A DNA stretch of 64,000 nucleotides from Cristatella mucedo (Eukaryota > Bryozoa > Phylactolaemata > Cristatellidae), in the NCBI GenBank assembly GCA_009760855.2, contig WPIO01000163.1, positions 160,001-224,000 of the forward strand, written 5' to 3'. The translations under genes and the position numbers were made by a program. Numbering within the stretch: the first letter of the stretch is position 1; every line of letters starts with the position of its first letter. Of the stretch, positions 1-11,369 are shown piece by piece. Below the pieces are notes generated by a model that did no database searches, was not told the origin of the DNA, and saw only the letters and a program-made list of their open reading frames with translations.

Positions 1-275
1 CGTTGCCGAACTAGAAGCTAGCAACGTGTTCTGGGCTGGCGTAGTGAGCATCTTAACGCTGGGGTAGGACCGAAGGGCCAGGAGGTGCCTGAGCACGGCT
101 CAGACCCAGCAAAACTAGAAGCTTGACTAGAACTAACTTAACTAGAACTAATAAAACTAGAAGCTTAATGCTGGGTAGGATCGCCGGGGCAGGAGGTGCC
201 CGAGCCAGCTGGGCTGAGCAGATGCAGCTAGCTAGTGCTGGCTCGCGGCAGCCGCCGAGCCGTCGACCGCCTAGC
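1..275. other. Copy 1 intron 2 (partial)
   Basis: Homologous to 27370-27461 and 48040-48209, the starts of intron 2 in copies A and B. I see no coding signal. Confidence 0.6.
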
Positions 276-485
276 TGATGACCCTTGAGTCGCCGTCATA
301 GGATTCGGAGCTCATGAATAGCTGCCTGTCGCATCTCTTCAGCCAAGTTCTGTTGACCGCCGATCCTCACGCGAGAAGCGTGCTCAGCGAGGTCATCACC
401 CAGCAAAGGACTTTGACTTGTGGCCCAGACCGATTCGTATGCACCAACGCAATTTCAGTATATGTCTGCAGCTGTGACTCCAAGT
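276..485 (-). pseudogene. Copy 1 exon 2, with premature stop and non-canonical donor
   Basis: The 210-nt exon starts after a TTTTTTCAG acceptor, as in the other copies. It encodes [13 protein letters not shown] followed by LSTLLA and a TGA at 367-369; copy B has CGA (Arg) there. The coding sequence then continues without indels in the same frame through RTWLKRC and LFMSSE-like codons. The donor reads A|GCTAGG, where copies A and B read A|GTAAGG. Confidence 0.85.
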
Positions 486-829
486 CTGAAAAAACAAAGT
501 CGCCGCAGCATTCTAGAGAGAGGTTAGATAGCATGCTTTGCAAGGTAAAGACGAAAGTCATGCAACATCCCAGTGACTAATGGGGCTCAACAACGGAAAC
601 GGAACGGGCCCGGCCCTGTTAATTCGCTGCCGATATACGAGCATCCGTCAGCCTTGACTGTCAGAATTGGCAGGGCTCCACGAAAGGGCAGCAGGACAAG
701 TTTCTCTGTCACCAAACTGTCAATCTGGAGCCTCTAGGGCTCTTCGCTTAGTCTTCTTTTTTCCAATACAGGCTCTCCCTCTTCCGGATGTATTAGCCAA
801 ACGCGGTGTAGTATTTCACTTATAGGCAA

Positions 830-1130
830 AGGACATGCAGCTGTTACTTTACTTTGAACCCTGCCGGGCCTCTAGCTTTACAGGCTCACTCGACTCGATT
901 TCGGAGCTTGTTTCTTATATTCGTTCATGGATGGTAGCAAACGTTCTCAGATTGAAAGACCATGAAACCAACTTTCTAGTTAGAATCAAACCGTGTGCTC
1001 CTCAGAAATTCGAAGACCGCGTCCCTCAAACTTGGACTTGGCCAGCACATCTCCTGAGGAATCGGCACGAAATCCGAGTATCCTTTATCAAATGTAACCT
1101 ATCATGGCAGGGCTCCGTGCCAGGGCAGCA
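830..1130 (+). mobile_element. Old LINE reverse-transcriptase fragment in intron 1
   Basis: Translation gives [20 protein letters not shown], which aligns with DIRSWMAANFLKLNDDKTN of the better-preserved LINE at 4.9-6.5 kb. The frame is decayed. The same fragment lies in intron 1 of copies A and B, so it predates the triplication. Confidence 0.6.
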
Positions 1131-2594
1131 GGTCGACAAGTGTGCTGTCACTAAACTTTGCCTCACCTCGGTTCATGCTCTGAGTTTTTTTTGAACGGTT
1201 AATTAAACAGTGTTTAGCGAACTGCAAGCTAGGGCGATAGTTGGTTGACAAGCATAGGCCGTGGGCAGACGAGAAAAACTCCTTCCTTCAGCTGCAGCAG
1301 AACGCCGTTCGGCAGCCTCTTTTGGCGTCTTTGTTGCCGGCACGTTGCTGAACCACTTCAGCTTCTCGAAATAATCGTCGTGCTTCCGCTTCCTCCTCAG
1401 TAAGTGGTTCCTCTTCCTCTTCCTTCGCTCTTTCTTTCAGCCTCTTTAGCGGCAGCAGCGGCAGCAGCTGTCTTGTCGTCTGGCGGCCCCTGCGTCTCCA
1501 TCGTCGCTGCCGAGAAAAAGGCTTTTCCTTTCAGCTTCTTTTCTTTCCAGATCTTGATTGATATTCATTCAACAAATGGACTCACTGAGAGCAATTCAAG
1601 TCTTACACTAAATCGCCGCTATCTAACCACGCGGTTAAAGCTTTACTCAAATCCGGCAGTTTTCCAATGTGCCAACTCAGCTACGCCGGGAGCAGAAGCT
1701 GGAAAGCCAAACGGGAGCGCCAGCTACTAGATTGCTGGGGTTACCCCTTGAAAAGCCCATTTTTGTAAGTTCCAACCCTTTTGTATATTTTACCTACTAG
1801 CTTGTCAATCATATTCAAAATCATCTTCAATGTACACTATGAGAGTGCAAGTTGCAGCTGCATGAGCAACTTGGTGAATTATCACTCTCTTTTCCAATGC
1901 CACCCCACCTTATTCTACGCTCACAGTTTCCGAACCCTCATTGTATGACTACAAATACAGTTTGGAGGACTCCATTTGAATGTGACGTCAGAGGGAGACA
2001 ACCGGTATAAATAAATAACAAAATTAACTTTAGCAAACCTTGGTTACTATAAGAATAGGTGTCTACACTTATTTCCATTTAATGCAACGGCCAGGCTTCT
2101 TTAGACCTGTCTAAAAAAATCCTCAGCATCAACTCCAAAGGGGCAATCGTTCGTCGAAACAGTGCAGGTGCAGTGTAGGAGGATGGCGAAGGAGTCCTAC
2201 AATCCATCAACGCGGCGTTAAGAGGCTGAATTCACTCATCCACTGCATTTTGGGGGACATTTTGGACAAATTTATCAAGACAATGGCTTAAAAGTGCTCG
2301 GTGAAAGTGATCGTATTGAGATGTGCAAGCCCAACAAGTCACGATTCTGCACGCCTGTCATGGTATAAGCAAACCACTGGCAATTCACTTCACATGCGAC
2401 CACTGCAAGAGACTAGTTTAAGAGAGGGGAAGGTCTCTGCGAGCTAGATAGAACTTCTTGCATAACACTAGGTAATGTGATAAGTATCGCTTGTTAGCTA
2501 ATATAATTTGTTTTCACATTTACGCCGGTAGCAGGAGCAACAGCCTGAGACCTTGGTCTTACCAAGTTCCAACCCGCATCCCCTGTCTCTGTCA

Positions 2595-2597
<3 letters not shown>
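1131..2597. other. Copy 1 intron 1, no recognised feature
   Basis: The part up to about 1800 is homologous to copy A (28250-29008). The part after about 1812 is missing in copy A and partly present in copy B (48940-49330). No exon found. Confidence 0.5.

Positions 2598-2667
<70 letters not shown>
2598..2667. repeat. (CT)n microsatellite
   Basis: About 35 uninterrupted CT units. Confidence 0.97.
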
Positions 2668-2671
<4 letters not shown>

Positions 2672-2837
2672 GAGCTCCTTATCTAAGCCCCTCTCTTTCT
2701 CGCTGTAGATTTATCAACTTTCGATCTATTTTCACTTTCACTGTTATCGCACTCTCACTCGCTCTCTATCTCTTTCTCCTCATCAATACCTCATCCATAT
2801 GTTTTTCTACCTTATCGGGCTCTTACTCTCTCTCACT

Positions 2838-2881
2838 CCCTCGAAATCTCACTCTCTCTATCTCTCTCTCTCTATCTCTCT

Positions 2882-2955
<74 letters not shown>

Positions 2956-3008
2956 GTCTCTATCTCTCTCTCCCTCTCTCTATTTCTATCTCTCTCTCTG
3001 TCTGTCTC

Positions 3009-3042
<34 letters not shown>

Positions 3043-3090
3043 CCTCTCTCTCTCGCTCTCTGCCTCCCTCTCTATCCTCTCTATCTCTTG
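2838..3090. repeat. CT-rich low-complexity tract
   Basis: Mostly CT repeats with interspersed TATC, GTCT and CCTC units. The open frames here only reflect the repeat. Confidence 0.95.
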
Positions 3091-3186
3091 CGCACTTTTG
3101 TTTCTTTCGCCGTCTTTCTCTTGCACATAGATTCCTGCAATTCCTGCTCTTCAGACTCGAGGTATTGAGTGACTTCGATTGACTGC

Positions 3187-3800
3187 GAATGATGCCCAAC
3201 TCAGCAGCTCGCCTGGTCCGTCGTCAGTGACGTAGCTGCCAAATCACAAAACGTCTTCCTAAGCTTTGCTGGCTCCCTATTAGGCGTCGAAGCGACTTCC
3301 CCGATCCCTTATTTCCCCTCGAGGTCGCTTCGCTCGCTACAGCCGCCTACTGATCTGAACCCTGCTGATGTTGCTGCTTCAGTGTGGCCCTCTTATCATC
3401 TGCTCCTCGGCTTCCAGTCGTCCCACCGCTCCTTGCCCAAAACAGAAATGTTTTGGCGATCGGCCTTCCGATCTATCGCATCAAAAGTCTGAAATTTGCT
3501 TCGGGCTTCTGACATCAGCTGTAAAGTGTTTGAATCATCCAAGTATCAGTTAGAAAAGCATATATGTTCCGCTCTGCTGTATCTGAGCTCATAGCATGCT
3601 TCTACTTTTTGTTCCTGTGTTTTTTGCGTACCTTTAAAGGAATGAGAGATTGGTAATCACAAGAGGTACTGAAATCTGGTGGCCTTGAGTATTTTTGGTT
3701 GGCTTTTGCACACACTGGCCTAAGCACGATGCTCATCTGCTTTAGCATGATTATCTAAGCATGATATCTTGCGTTTGTCATTAGTCCTTGGTTAAACCTT
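3187..3800 (+). mobile_element. Decayed LINE C-terminal fragment
   Basis: Begins with NSAARLVRR-like codons followed by a WLPIRRRSDF-like stretch, as in the tail domain of CR1/L2-type LINE ORF2. It is broken by stops. Homologous sequence is at 49350-49810 in copy B and is deleted from copy A. Confidence 0.5.
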
Positions 3801-4569
3801 CTATTGCGGCGAGTGGATGACGACGCCGGGATGAGATTTGTTCCTCTCGAGGCGCTACACAACCAACCTGTTATTATTATTATTTGCAAATCTCTTAAAG
3901 TTTATGTGGCACCCAGTGGAATCTTCGTGTGCTTTGCTTATCAGTGAATTACTGAGTGCACGTCGCTAGCTGGGGGTACTAATAGCCAAGAGCCGAGAAT
4001 GTCTTTAGCAATGTCGGGTGCTTTTGCATGCTCGCCAAGCCAGGGCATCTCCATCGTAACCTTGATTTGTCATGATCTATTAGTTATTTCATCACTATGC
4101 TATAAAGTTCATTGATACCGTAATTGCCGATTAGACTTGCGCTCTTTTCGAAGTTCTTGATAAAATGTGTTTTCCGTTGCGAAAGTCTTAAGCCAGAGAA
4201 CCACTAAGGACTGACAAAATTAACATAATCAAACAAACCACCTTTTTGTGCTCACACTGATTCTGATCTTTATTTGAACCTCGTACCATCCTCAGACGCT
4301 TTTATAGCTACCCCACTGAAAACCTTTACTTGAAGTGACTAGTCTTGCTTATATTAATTGTAGTGGAAGAGCAAAGTACTACACCCCTGTGTAGGCGGCC
4401 CCCGTGCAACAGCAAATGAATTTTTATCAATTAGATTTGACTAGTTAAACTAAGCAAAACATGCTATCGTGGCTGCTAGACCGCGACATCTCAAATAAAG
4501 GCAAACGAGGCGCGAAATGGTGCGTCAAAATGGCTAAAAATTCTAGCAGAAGCCCGTAGCGAGCACTAC

Positions 4570-4732
4570 CTTTTTGATAGTCATAGTCATTCGTGGACTT
4601 GCCAAGATCATGCGACTTTGCATGTTGTCTGGGACTGATTTGTGGCAGTAGTATCCACTCCATCAGTACTAATATTACGAATTCGGAGAATAGGCAGACC
4701 ACAAGCAAGAGACGGTGGGAATTGAAAATCAT
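4570..4732 (-). CDS. Copy 1 exon 1: cytoplasmic tail and signal anchor
   Basis: The exon begins with MIFNSHRLLLVVCLF and continues into about 20 hydrophobic residues, the layout of a Golgi type II membrane protein. It ends at AAAAAG|GTAGTG in phase 1. An open frame continues upstream to a Met codon at 4841-4843. The inner Met is preferred because family members have very short cytosolic tails. Confidence 0.7.
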
Positions 4733-4892
4733 CCTTATCTCACATCGTTGCGACACTGCCTCGTGATGTCTCTGCGTCTCGCAGTTGTAACCAGCTGGAC
4801 TAAAATCAGGAATAATAGAAAAGATTTCGGACTCGCATTGCATTTTTAGGTTATCCCTTTATCGAGTAAGTTGCTATAGCTCGTCGGCTATT

Positions 4893-6479
4893 AATAATAA
4901 TAATAATAATATTGCACTTGATAAAGCGCCCTCAGAGAACTTAATCTCTTTCTAGGCGCTTTACATTTGCTGCAAAGTGATACGCAATAGAATAGTAAGT
5001 AAAATCATGCTTGAAAAACAAACAAAATGAATAACATGGTTAGGGGTTACATGCACTGGGTCAGCATGCAAATGTGGTTAGTGGCAGCATGCACAGTGTC
5101 AGCACGCATAAGCACATCGAGGACGAATCACAGGGACCCACTAAATGCTGTCCTAAATAGGTATGTTTTAAAGTTTCTTTTAAATGTGGTCAGGTCAGGG
5201 GATGTTCTGATGCAGGTCGGGAGGGAGTTCCAGGCTGTGGGAGCATACGAGCTAAATGCACGGTCTCCAAAGGATTTAAGGTTTGTACGAGGTATTTCCA
5301 GACTGTTGGATTCCGAAAAGCGAGTGGTACGATGCTTTGCCTGATGCGGTAGTATATCTGAAAGGTAGGCTGGAGCCATAGAATGAAGAGACCTAAAAGT
5401 GAGCGACAAAACCTTGAAGTCAATCCGTTGCTTGACTGGTAGCCAGTGCAGGTCGGCGAGAAGTGGAGTAATGTGGCAACTGCGACGCTCACGACAGACA
5501 AGCCTAGCTGCAGAGTTTTGCACCAGCTGCAATCGCCTGATCGCACATGCTGGTAGGCCTGTAAGCAGTGAGTTTCAGAAGTCGAGACGAGATGTCACGA
5601 ATGCATGGACCAACTTGGACGTGGTATCCTTATCTAAACAAGCCCAAATTTTAGCAATGTTATGAAGCTGAAAATAGGCTGATTTGACTGTGGAGCTGAT
5701 GTGGTCGTCTAACGAGAGGTCGCTTTGGAATATGACACCTAGATTTCGAGCTGATGCAACTGGAGATATGCTGGCAGAGCCAATTTTAAAAGTCAGCCTT
5801 TCCAATTTCTGAATAACACTAGGTTTGCCCATAACTAGTAAGTTAGTTTTATCATCGTTTAGTTTTAGAAAATTTGCTGCCATCCATGATCGGATGTCAT
5901 CAATGCATGCAGCAAGTGAGTTGAGAGAATTTGAGGCGCTCGAAGGCTGGGAGGGATCAAAGCAAAGGTACAACTGAGTGTCATCCGCATAGAAGTGAAA
6001 GCCTAGATTGTGCTTGGCAATCACATCAGCGAGAGGGAGAGTATAAACGGTGAAAAGGACCGGACCTAGCACAGAGCCCTGAGGTACTCCATATTTTAGA
6101 GGTACTTCAGATGATCTTTGTCCATTCACGTCAACACTCTGGAGTCTCCCACTGAGATAGGACCTGAACCACTGCAGAGCAGTGCCAGTGATGCCCAGGC
6201 GAGATGAGAGGCGCTCTAGAAGTACTTTGTGATCGATGGTATCAAAAGCTGCCGAAAGATCGAGCAAAACAAGAAGAGACACTCTACCCATGTCTGCATT
6301 CCTAAGTAGGTCGTTGTATACACGAAGCAATGCTGACTCTGTGGAGTGATTAGCTCTAAAGCCAGACTGGAACTTACTAGCAAGGTGTGAGGTTTCGATA
6401 TACGAGTTCAGCTGGTCTGCCACGACCCGTTCCAGTGTCTTTGATAGGAATGGTAGAAGGGAGACTGGGCGGTAGTGAC
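4893..6479 (-). mobile_element. 5'-truncated CR1/L2-type LINE with (ATT)n tail
   Basis: Read on the minus strand it starts at HYRPVSLLPFLSKTLERV, the beginning of the reverse transcriptase. It runs through SAAFDTIDH, VPQGSVLGPVLF and FYADDTQLYL to the tail domain (WLPVKQRIDFKVLSL, GDRAFSSYAP) and stop TAFSGSL. It ends with a conserved 3' hairpin (4923-4962) and a (TAA)n run. A TGA at 5575-5577 interrupts the frame where the copy-B element has TGC. It is inserted in the 5' flank of copy 1; the site is empty in copy A. Confidence 0.9.
5128..6479 (-). pseudogene. LINE ORF2 C-terminal half: reverse transcriptase plus tail domain
   Basis: One frame from 6479 down to the stop at 5128, broken only by the TGA at 5575-5577. 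The catalytic YADD motif is intact. No endonuclease domain is present, because the element is 5'-truncated just before the RT core. Confidence 0.88.
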
Positions 6480-6696
6480 TGCAGCCTACCTGTGCCCATG
6501 GCTGATTTTCGAGTCAGTGACTCGTTTTACACAAAAAAGATAAGCAACTGTTTTGGCTTGCAAATCTCCCGTGGAAAAATTAGGTGGCACCGACCGATTA
6601 CTCGAAATTATGTAAAGCAATTTTTTTAAATCAAAGGAGTGATGTAAAGTATTTGCCATACCATGAAATTTGACAGGAAATCGAAAGAGCCTCTAG

Positions 6697-9421
6697 CAGG
6701 GGTGTCTAACCCTTTCGCATTGGGGGGGCCACATTTCAAAAATTTAAAAAGGTCCGGGGGCCACATTTAAATGGGCGTAGTTGACCGCATCAGAAAATAA
6801 GATTGTAATTTAGTATGACTATTACTATTATACTTAATAAATAAACCGCAATACATTAGTATTTTCTAGCATATGTATAATTAAAAATAGTAAATAATAA
6901 AAATTTAATCGTGTGTTCTGGAAAATAATTCGATATATATTATGATAGATATCAGATATTATGGTAAGTCTTTTACTTTTGGATTTTTATTTTAAGAACA
7001 TGGAGGCAGAAACTTATAAAACTTACAAAATTACATGACAAGGACTCACATAATATTAATGTCTTCGGATTAATTAAATGCCACAGGTATTCAATGTCTT
7101 CTGCACTGCAGGCATCAATGAGATATTTGGTATCGTTTCTGTTTGCATGAAAAGTCGACATCTGCTGCAACAGTGGATGTGGCAATTCTAAGGATTCCTG
7201 ATAAATGTTCATCTTTGAGAACGGATCAAGTCTTTGTTTTCACATTTTTCGCAGTCTGGAAAAAAGCTGTTCACAGCAATTTGTGCTGCCAGAAAGTGCA
7301 ATATACCTGCGAGCATGTTTGGCTAGGATAGGAAAAGACTCTGATGAAACATAATGCTTGTAAAAGGTAACAAGGTCATGCTGATCATAAGCAGTTTTTA
7401 AATTGCTGTCATTATGAATGTCGATTAGTTCGAGTTAAAATTCATCAGGTGCATTAGAGGGATCAATATTAAATGGATTACTAATCATGTTCATGTCATC
7501 CGCATGTTGTTGGAAATCCTGAAACCACTCTACGAATTCATCAACAAGTTTGCTAACAAGAGTGGAGTATTTCATATGAGCTAGAGTTTCAGGCGATCTT
7601 GTTGCTAGTGTTGTGAAATGTAACAGTTTCTTCTGATCTAAGTGTTTCCGGAAAAGTTTCAGCTTTCGCACAAACGCAACAACACACTCTTACATTTTAT
7701 GGACCAGTTTATAGTTACTTTGGAGTTTGACATTAAGATCTGCAAGAGGTTTGGTCATGTCCACCAAAAAAGCCAAGTCATTCAACCACTGCTGGTCATC
7801 GAGGAAACCAACATATTTTCCTTATTCTGTCATAAATGTTTTTATTTGCCCCGAAGTTACCAAAACCTGGCTAACGTGTTTGCCCTCCTTAGCTAACGGA
7901 CTTGGCAGAAATAAATAACATCACAATGATCTGATCCCAACTCTTCAAGGAAAGCCTGAAATTGTCTGTGGTTTAGCACACGAGACCTTATCACATTGAC
8001 TGTTGAAACTAGATTTCCATTACATGTTGCATGCTCAAGACCTTTGCACACAGCTTTTCTTGGTGGATGATGCAGTGATGACTGACAATTTTGTGAGGTA
8101 CTAATTTTACCATTAAAGATACAAATCCATTGTGTCTACCTGTCATTGAAGAGGCTCCGTCTGTGGTTAAACCAATAAATTTAGTTTCATGAAGATTAAA
8201 TTTTGTGAGGACCCTCTTGGCCTGATCCAAAATGTTCCTCCCCGTTGTAATGCCTTTCATTGAACATATATCCAACAGTTCTTCAATAATGACAAACTTT
8301 CCTGTTACTCCGCGTATAAACACCAAAGGTTGAGCCGTATCGCCATTGTCCGTGCTTTCGTCGAGCGCAAGAGAATAAAATTCGCATTCAGCAAGTCTTT
8401 TAGTGAGACTTTCTTCTATGTCAGATGCGAGCTCGTCAACTCTTCTCGCAACCGTTTGATGAGAAAGACTGACTTTCTCTACTTCTGACTTCTTTTCTGG
8501 ACAGACCACACCAGTAAACAGCCTGAGGCATTCCTTAACAAATTCGCCATAGGAAAATGCTTTCCCCCGCTTAGCAATAGCTTCAGCTATTAAAAAACTT
8601 ACTTTGGTTGAAGCATCAGACTTGACTGCTGTAAACAATGACTGCTGTCCGATGACGCTCTGTTTCAACGAGTTCACGCGATCGATTCGAAGTTGACCAG
8701 TCAGGCTGTTGTACCTGTCGCCATGCTTTGTTAAAAAAATGTCGCTTAATATTGTACTCCTTTGCAACGGCAATTGTTTTTTGGAATATTATGCACATTA
8801 TCCTACCGAAGCGTTCCATTACAAAATAGTCTACAGTCCAAGATGCTTTGAAAAGTCTTCCTTCTGCGTCAATTTTTTGTTTTTTGCTAGTATTCACATT
8901 CGCCGCCATTTTTCTCTGTGAAATAAAAAACAGATCGGTTACGAATTGATTAACTTATATTTTATCACAGCAATATCTTAATATTAGTAAGTAAGTTGAG
9001 CAATACGCGTTTTTTTAAAAACCTACCTGACTGATTCCAATTCGTGCAGTAGCAGCTGAGAAACGGCTCTTTTTCTATCCACAGTGTGAAACAGTTAATT
9101 CCGCTTGCGGAAGCGTTATAAATGTGACCGTAATGGCGGCGCTGTAGCACGAATATATTACCCCTTCACGCCAAAATGTTCACATGAAGGCTAGCAAAAT
9201 AAATCAATTTTTTTGCCTTCAGTGCGAAAATAGCCATTCGGACACCTTCACACTTCACGCGCGCGTGAAGTGCATCACAGCTCCGTATATCGCCGTTTGT
9301 AATGATTAAAAATTAACGAAAAACATGGAGTGACAAATATTTTTGGGATAACGTTGCGGGCCGCATAGAAGACCTCGGCGGGCTGGGTTTTGGCCCGCGA
9401 GCCACGTGTTGGACACCCCTG
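6697..9421 (-). mobile_element. Complete hAT DNA transposon with TIRs and 8-bp target-site duplication
   Basis: The left TIR CAGGGGTGTCTAACCC (6697-6712) matches the inverted right end CAGGGGTGTCCAACAC (9406-9421). The flanking 8-mers are GCCTCTAG (6689-6696) and GCCTATAG (9422-9429), one mismatch, the 8-bp size typical of hAT. The host sequence around it is uninterrupted in copies A (about 30075-30100) and B (about 52455-52485). Inside is a broken ZBED/GTF2IRD2-type transposase. Confidence 0.9.
7435..8909 (-). pseudogene. hAT transposase (GTF2IRD2/ZBED-type), frameshifted
   Basis: The N-terminal piece (8909 to about 8720) carries a degenerate BED finger around AVAKEYNIKRHF. A frameshift leads into 8773-8009 with LTGQLR, LALDESTDNGDTAQ (first catalytic Asp) and LTTDGASSMTGRHNG (second Asp), then HHCIIHQE. 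A further shift leads to 7671-7435 with DFQQHADDMN and NPFNID, near the C-terminal dimerisation region. No single frame spans the protein, so the element cannot make its own transposase. Confidence 0.85.
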
Positions 9422-9509
9422 GCCTATAGTGTCCAGAATAGCTCTGCTTGCGTCAGCGAAGCGTGTGTCCACCATCGCTAATCCTGTAGAGTATTCTGTA
9501 TTTATCTAT

Positions 9510-9540
9510 TATATATATATATATATATATATAAGTATAT
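9510..9540. repeat. (AT)n microsatellite
   Basis: Short TA run; its equivalents at 30160 and 52550-52650 differ in length and unit. Confidence 0.85.
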
Positions 9541-9559
9541 AGGTATTATTATAATGCAT

Positions 9560-10330
9560 TGTATCAGTGTTCTCTTCGGGAATTTGCGGAACCGCGTTAA
9601 AATCCAGCTAATATGGCTTGAGTTATCCCCAGTTATTTATTACTGCATCCTCGATAGTCTTATTCAACACGAGACAGAAACCTTACGAGCCCTCAAAATA
9701 AGATTTCAACAGAGGCCTACGAGGGCCATAAGCGGCTCATTTTGAAGCAAGCAAGACGATGCCGTATAAAAATTATGCTATGCATCGTTTGTTTGAAAGT
9801 TGACTCGCAATTTATCCGAACTCGCCCTTTACTTTCAAGGAGTCGACACAAAATGGCCGCAGAACGGATGCACGAACTCGAAATGGCCATCGCGTGATGC
9901 ACTCATGCCTGACCACAGGGCGACGTGCGTGCACGTCTCGGCAGAAGCATCCATCGCCTGAATAGTAGCTCAATAGTTTCTGAGGCCAGCGCGCGCGGGC
10001 GGCGCGGTATCGCGGTATCTATCCGCCGCGGGCCGGGGGCGGCTGCCGCTATTCGCCATGTCAGCAGCAGCAGCAGCACGGAGAGTGTAGCAACGGCGTC
10101 TTCCGGCTCCTCGTTCGCAGCTTCTCATTCACTGACTCACGCTTCTAGTTTGGGCAAGAACCAGTACCCTTGCACTAAGTTTTGCTTGCGGCGGTTATCC
10201 TAACCGCCGAGGGGTAACTGAGCTTCAATCACTTCGCAGCCAGCGTGCACATCCATGTCACGTTCAGGCCACCGCCGCAGCTGCAGCTGACGATGCGACG
10301 AAGCGGAGGGCGAAGACGTCGGTATATCAG
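9560..10330 (+). repeat. 5'-flank repeat unit, first tandem copy
   Basis: A 0.75-kb unit that includes an ATGGCCGC-type segment and a GC-rich core with (AGC)n. It recurs at 10326-11345, 30205-30865, partly at 31425-31745, and at 52680-53660. No protein family recognised; open frames differ among copies by indels. It could be a non-autonomous mobile element or a conserved promoter-proximal sequence. Confidence 0.65.
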
Positions 10331-11345
10331 TGTACTATTCGGGAATCTGCGGAACCGCGTTGAAACCCTGCTAAAATAGCTTGAGTTATCACCAGCTATG
10401 CAATACCGCATCCTCGATATTTGTATTCAACGCGAGACTGAAAACTTGAGAGCCCTCAAAATAAGATTTCAACAGAGGCCAACAGTGGCCATAAGCGGCT
10501 CATTTTGCAGCAAGCAAGACGATGCCGTGTAAAAATTATTTGCTTGCAAGCATCGTTTGCTTGCAAGTTGACTCGCAATATATCCGAACTCACGCTTTAC
10601 TTTTAAGGAGTCACCAGAAGATGGCCGCCGCCATGTCAGGTGCTCGAACTCGAAATGGCCGTCGGGCACTGCATGCGTTTCACTTTGCAGCGAATTTAAA
10701 GCGCCTTGGGAAGAGATTGAGTTCTCTGAGGGTGCTTTATAAAGTGCATTATTATTATTGTAACTCTTTATATATTTTTATATTTATATATTTATATTTA
10801 TATTTTATTATTTAAATTTAAAAAAATTAATGTTATCTTTATATATCAATTGTATTGTTATTATTGATAATCTTATTATTGCTATTATTTTTACCAACAG
10901 CATTGTTATTATTGTTATTATTATTATTATGCTTGGCCACACGGTGACGTGCGTGCACGTCTCGGCAGAAGCATCCATCGCCTAAATAGAAGCTCGATAG
11001 TTTCTGAGGCCAGCTCGCGCTGGCGGCGCGGTATCGCGTTACCTATACGCCGCGGGCCGGGAGCGGCTGCCGCTATTCGCCATCTCAGCAGCAGCAGCAC
11101 GGAGAGCTTAGCAACGGCGTCTTCCGGCTCCTCGTTCGCAGCTTCTCATTCACTGACTCACGCTTCTAGTTTGGGCCAGAACCGGTACCCTCGCACTAAG
11201 TTTCGCTTGCGGCGGTTATCATAACCGCCGAGGGGTAGCTGAGCCTCAATCACTACACAGCCAGCGTGCACATCCATGTCACGTTCAGGCCACCGCCGCA
11301 GCTGCAGCTGACGAAGCGACGAAGCGGAGAGCAGACGTCGGTCGA
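10326..11345 (+). repeat. 5'-flank repeat unit, second tandem copy with inserted LINE tail
   Basis: Same unit as 9560-10330 but split by a LINE 3' tail and an AT-rich run at 10679-10935. The copy-B unit (52680-53660) has the same split, so this version existed before that duplication. Confidence 0.65.
10679..10935 (+). mobile_element. LINE 3' tail with expanded AT/ATT tract
   Basis: Contains AAAGCGCCTTGGGAAGAG and GGGTGCTTTATAAAGTGC followed by ATT and TTA repeats, the 3' end of the same LINE family. Confidence 0.75.
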
Positions 11346-11369
11346 ACGCTAGCGAGCGCTCGCCCGACG

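Larger units (their letters stand above)
276..4732 (-). pseudogene. C1GALT1-like galactosyltransferase, copy 1 (partial, exons 1-2 only, disrupted)
   Basis: This is the leftmost of three tandem copies of a core-1 beta-1,3-galactosyltransferase gene. Exon 1 (4570-4732) encodes a short tail and a membrane anchor. Exon 2 (276-485) encodes the start of the catalytic domain with the CWVMT motif. Exons 3-5 would lie left of the window. Exon sizes (163 and 210 nt) and phases match copy B. Two lesions are visible: a TGA at 367-369 where copies A and B have an Arg codon, and a GC (275-274) instead of GT at the exon 2 donor. A product would stop before the DDD motif. Intron 1 (486-4569) is long and holds LINE fragments and CT repeats. 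I infer a pseudogene; the missing exons could be intact, but the stop alone should abolish activity. Confidence 0.8.

Noticed and set aside
2491-3182. Ser/Leu-repeat open frames in CT microsatellites
   Set aside because: They arise because CT repeats encode no stop in several frames; no start context, domain or splice evidence.
5027-5344. Plus-strand 105-codon open frame over the LINE
   Set aside because: Antisense shadow of the LINE ORF2 tail on the minus strand.
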